NCBI RefSeq assembly: GCF_026343125.1
Contig: NZ_JAPEMB010000001.1
Location: forward strand, 4,841,501-4,905,500
Direction of reading: 5' to 3'
DNA from: Streptomyces sp. NBC_00094
GTDB lineage: Bacteria; Actinomycetota; Actinomycetes; Streptomycetales; Streptomycetaceae
Length of the DNA stretch: 64,000 nt
Shown: positions 61,092 through 64,000 of the stretch, piece by piece
How positions within the stretch are numbered: the stretch's first letter is position 1
Layout of the letters: the number at the start of each line of letters is the position of its first letter
Made by a program: the position numbers and the translations under genes
The notes under the pieces: model-generated
Seen by the model: the letters and a program-made list of their open reading frames with translations, nothing else
Told to the model about the DNA's origin: nothing
Databases searched by the model: none

Positions 61092-61946
61092 TCACTTGAC
61101 GCTGCCGGCGGTCAGGCCGGCCTTCCAGTGGCGCTGGAGGGAGACGAAGGCGACGACGAGGGGGACGACGGCCAGCAGGGATCCGGTGACGACGAGGGGG
61201 TAGAAGTCGGGTTCCGCGTGGGCGTTGCTGTTCCACGCGTACAGGCCGAGGCTCAGGGGGTAGAGCTTCTGGTCCGAGAGCATCACCAGGGGGAGGAAGA
61301 AGTTGTTCCAGATGGCGGTGAACTGGAAGAGGAAGACGGTCACGAAGCCGGGCATGACCATGCGCAGACCGATGGACCGGAAGACGCGCAGTTCGCCGGC
61401 CCCGTCGATGCGGGCGGCCTCCAGGGCCTCGTCGGGGATGTAGCCGGCGCAGAAGACCCGGGAGAGGTAGACGCCGAAGGGGTTGACGAGGACGGGGATC
61501 AGGACGGCCCAGTAGGTGTTGACGACGCCGACCTCGCTGGCGAGGAGGTACATCGGCAGGGCGAGCGCGGTGGTGGGGACGAGCACGCCCAGGAGGACGA
61601 GGCCGAAGAGCTGCTCCTTGCCCCGGAAGTCGTAGACGTGGAAGGCGTATCCGGCGGCGACGCTCACCAGTGAGCAGGCGAGGGCGCCGAAGCCCGCGTA
61701 GAGGAGGCTGTTCAGGTACCAGTGGAAGTAGATGCCGTCGTTGTACTCGGCGAGCCGGGAGAGGTTGCCGCCGAGGTCGAAGCCCTCGAAGGAGAAGGCG
61801 TCTCCGGCGAGGAGCCCTCCGGCGTCCTTGGTGGCTGCGGTGATCAGCCACACGAGGGGGAAGAGCATGTAGACGACGGCGAGGAAGAGGGCGCCGTTGA
61901 CGGCGGTCCCGGAGAGCCAGGCGGAGCGCGTACGGGGCTTGCTCAT
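61092..61946 (-). CDS. ABC sugar-type permease, MalG family
   Basis: A 284-residue inner-membrane permease with six predicted helices. The first is VNGALFLAVVYMLFPLVWLITAATK. The EAA-like loop EAARIDGAGELRVFRSIGLRMVMPG docks the ATPase. It is typical of the second permease (MalG/UgpE type) of carbohydrate importers. Its ATG overlaps the stop of the upstream permease (ATGA). No ATPase gene is seen in the window. Confidence 0.9.
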   Translation of the reverse strand: MSKPRTRSAWLSGTAVNGALFLAVVYMLFPLVWLITAATKDAGGLLAGDAFSFEGFDLGGNLSRLAEYNDGIYFHWYLNSLLYAGFGALACSLVSVAAGYAFHVYDFRGKEQLFGLVLLGVLVPTTALALPMYLLASEVGVVNTYWAVLIPVLVNPFGVYLSRVFCAGYIPDEALEAARIDGAGELRVFRSIGLRMVMPGFVTVFLFQFTAIWNNFFLPLVMLSDQKLYPLSLGLYAWNSNAHAEPDFYPLVVTGSLLAVVPLVVAFVSLQRHWKAGLTAGSVK

Positions 61947-62851
61947 GCCATCGGCTCCTTCCGGGCGGTACCGGACTTCCGGCGGCCCGTCAGTCGCGTC
62001 ACCGCGAAGGAGAGCAGCGCCGCCGTCAGGGCCAGGAGGACGGAGGCCGCCGCCGCGAGCCCGTAGTCGTTGCGGTCGAAGGCCGCGGTGTAGGCGTACA
62101 TGTTGGGCGTCCAGGTGGAGGTGACGGCGGAGCCGGTGCCCTTGTTGAGGATCAGCGGTTCGGTGAAGAGCTGGAGGGAGCCGATGATCGTGAAGAGGCC
62201 GACCATCGCGAGCGAGGCCTTGACCAGCGGAATCTTGATGGAGAAGGCGATGCGCCAGGCGCCGGCCCCGTCGACGGTGGCCGCTTCGAGGACGGAGCGG
62301 TCGATGGCCTGGAGGGCCGCGTAGAAGATGACCATGTTGTAGCCGAGCCACTCCCACAGGGCGATGTTGACGACGGAGGGCAGGGCGCCTTCGGGGGAGA
62401 AGAAGTCGAAGCCGATCCCGCCGGCCTCCATCGCCTTGACGACCGGGCTGAGTTGGGGCGTGTAGAGGTAGACCCAGATCAGGGCGGCGATGATGCCGGG
62501 GACGGCGTGCGGCAGGAAGAGCGCGAGCTGGAAGAAGCGGCGGGCGCGGGCGAGCGCCGAGTCGAGCAGGAGGGCGAGGCCGAGGGCTCCGACGAGCAGT
62601 AGCGGGATGTAGGACAGGCAGTATCCGAGCAGGACGCCGAAGCCCTCGCGGAAGGCCCGGTCACCCAGCGCCGCGGTGTAGTTGTCGAGGCCGGTGAAGA
62701 CGGTCTCGGTGCCGCCGAAGCCGAGTCCGGACTGTTTCTCGGTGAAGAGGCTGAGCCAGACCGCGTAACCGATCGGCACCACCATCACCGCGGTGAACAG
62801 CAGGAAGAACGGGGTCAGCAGGATCGCGGCGGCGCGGGTGCGGGCCTTCAC
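61943..62851 (-). CDS. ABC sugar-type permease, MalF family
   Basis: A 302-residue permease with six helices, beginning MKARTRAAAILLTPFFLLFTAVMVVPIGYAVWLSLF. The EAA loop is EAATVDGAGAWRIAFSIKIPLVKAS. It pairs with the MalG-type permease downstream, which it overlaps by 4 bases. The GTG or ATG start is 4 bases after the binding-protein gene. Confidence 0.9.
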   Translation of the reverse strand: MKARTRAAAILLTPFFLLFTAVMVVPIGYAVWLSLFTEKQSGLGFGGTETVFTGLDNYTAALGDRAFREGFGVLLGYCLSYIPLLLVGALGLALLLDSALARARRFFQLALFLPHAVPGIIAALIWVYLYTPQLSPVVKAMEAGGIGFDFFSPEGALPSVVNIALWEWLGYNMVIFYAALQAIDRSVLEAATVDGAGAWRIAFSIKIPLVKASLAMVGLFTIIGSLQLFTEPLILNKGTGSAVTSTWTPNMYAYTAAFDRNDYGLAAAASVLLALTAALLSFAVTRLTGRRKSGTARKEPMA

Positions 62852-62855
62852 GCGG

Positions 62856-64000
62856 TCAGCCCTCGACCTTCAGGCCGCGCTTGGTGAGTTCGGCGACGGT
62901 GGCGTCGTGCCCGGCCTTGACGGCCTCCGCGACGGTCGGACCACCCTTGGTGATCTTGCCGAAGTGGTCCTTGATCGTGGTGTTGGTGGTGCCGGTGGTC
63001 GGGCCCCAGGCCCAGTTGGGGTTGATGGAGGCGCCGGAGGCCTCGAAGAGGGCGTAGATGTCCTGGCCGCCGTAGTAGCTCGCGTCGAAGGCCTGCTTGG
63101 CGACCGGGCGGAGGCTCGCGGCGGCCGGGAAGGCGGAGGAGGTGCCGGAGGCGATGCGGGCCTTCACTCCTTCCTCGGTGGTGGACATCCACTCGGCGAA
63201 GGCGACGGCCGCCGCCTTCTGCTTGCTGTCCTTGGTCACGGCGAAGGAGGTGCCGCCGAGCATCCCGCTGGCGGGCTTGCCGTCCCAGCTGGGCATGGGC
63301 GCCACGGCCCACTTGCCGCTCTGCTCGGGCAGGGTGCCCTTGAGGACGCCCGCGCCCCAGGAGGCGCCGAGGTAGCCGATGGTGGTGCCGTTCTTGAGGG
63401 AGCCGGTCCACTCGGGGCTGAAGGAGGCGTTCTTGTGGACGAGACCGTCGTCGAGGAGGCCCTGCCAGTAGGCGGCGACCTTGGTGGTGGCGGGGTCGGT
63501 GGTGTCGATCTTCCAGGTGTCGTCACCGGCCTTGAACCACTGGGCGCCCGCCTGCCAGGCCATGGCCTCGAAGGTGGTCGGGTCGTCGGGGAAGAAGGTG
63601 GCGATACGGGTCTTGGCGTCGGCCTTCTTGACCTGCTCCGCGGCCTTCCTGAACTCGTCCCAGGTGGTGGGGGCCTGGACCTTGTACTTCGCGAACAGGT
63701 CCTTGCGGTAGAAGAAGGCCTGCGGAGCGGCGTCGAAGGGGACGGCCCAGGACTTGCCGCCGAGGGTGGTGAGTTCGACGCTCTGCGGGAGCAGCTTCGC
63801 GCGGTCGGCCTCGGTGAACTCGCCGCCGATGTCCTGGAGGGCGCCGGAGCTCACGAACTCGGGGAGCGAGGAGTACTCGATGGAGACGAGGTCGGGGGCG
63901 TTGCCGGCCTTCACGGCGTTGGAGATCTTGGCGTAGCCGCCGGCGGTGCCGGAGGGGATCTCCTCGAAGTTCACCTTGATGTCGGTGTGGGAGGCGTTGA
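62856..64000 (-). CDS. Extracellular sugar-type solute-binding protein, partial at the window end
   Basis: The frame continues past the end of the window, so the N-terminus with the expected lipobox signal peptide is missing; 381 residues are visible. Motifs fit family 1 solute-binding proteins: KISNAVKAGNAPDLVSIEYSSLPEF, QAFFYRKDLFAKYKVQAPTTWDEFRKAAEQVK, GYLGASWGAGVLKGTLPEQSGKWAVAPMPSWDGKPASGMLGGTSFAV. It would capture an oligosaccharide or similar ligand for the two permeases downstream. Confidence 0.93.
   Translation of the reverse strand, partial: NASHTDIKVNFEEIPSGTAGGYAKISNAVKAGNAPDLVSIEYSSLPEFVSSGALQDIGGEFTEADRAKLLPQSVELTTLGGKSWAVPFDAAPQAFFYRKDLFAKYKVQAPTTWDEFRKAAEQVKKADAKTRIATFFPDDPTTFEAMAWQAGAQWFKAGDDTWKIDTTDPATTKVAAYWQGLLDDGLVHKNASFSPEWTGSLKNGTTIGYLGASWGAGVLKGTLPEQSGKWAVAPMPSWDGKPASGMLGGTSFAVTKDSKQKAAAVAFAEWMSTTEEGVKARIASGTSSAFPAAASLRPVAKQAFDASYYGGQDIYALFEASGASINPNWAWGPTTGTTNTTIKDHFGKITKGGPTVAEAVKAGHDATVAELTKRGLKVEG

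Overview
The window is a continuous chromosomal segment from a Streptomyces-type actinomycete. The evidence is the high G+C content with strong third-position G/C bias, frequent GTG starts, GTGA/ATGA stop-start overlaps, the order rpsL-rpsG-fusA-tuf / S10-spc / secY-adk-map-infA-rpmJ / rpsM-rpsK-rpoA-rplQ-truA, an alpha operon without rpsD, a DmdR/IdeR-type iron box, and a groES promoter carrying two CIRCE elements. No rRNA, tRNA, CRISPR array, insertion sequence or prophage gene was seen.

Layout. 1-4200: end of the str operon (rpsL fragment, rpsG, fusA, tuf) closed by a hairpin. 4338-6022: a YCII/DGPF protein plus ECF42-type sigma factor. 6446-16141: uninterrupted S10 and spc ribosomal protein genes, ended by a 19-bp UUCG-loop terminator. 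16622-22920: secY, adk, map, infA, rpmJ, rpsM, rpsK, rpoA, rplQ, then truA (22999). 23827-27719: a Gln/Gly/Tyr-rich membrane protein, an ABC-F ATPase, and rplM-rpsI. 27866-45615: envelope and housekeeping genes (glmM, a DUF389 protein, coaA, a lipoprotein, glmS, acpS, nnrD, an L,D-transpeptidase, alr, a hydrolase, and tsaE, tsaB, rimI, tsaD for t6A tRNA modification). Embedded in this block are an iron-box-controlled pair encoding a secreted protein and a wall-anchored propeller (34695-36745), and a 70-codon ORF with its own iron box (42313).

45612-52747 holds two paralogous NodB-like lipoproteins, a second YCII/ECF42-type pair, a cytosolic beta-propeller, a THUMP-like methyltransferase and a small lipoprotein. 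53364-55594 is groES-groEL1 with twin CIRCE operators. 55673-59990 is a SnoaL-like protein divergent from a 1190-residue STAND/NACHT-like ATPase with helical repeats. 60054-64000 is a 2-hydroxyacid dehydrogenase with the permeases and partial binding protein of a sugar-type ABC importer.

The genes serve mainly translation, protein export and folding, cell-wall precursor supply (GlmS, GlmM, Alr) and cofactor supply (CoaA, AcpS). The least explained parts are the two YCII/ECF42 modules that share a TGTCGA-N17-CGAC promoter motif, the two iron-box loci, the STAND ATPase, a YkuD-like protein without its catalytic cysteine, and several hairpin-rich leaders in the ribosomal cluster.
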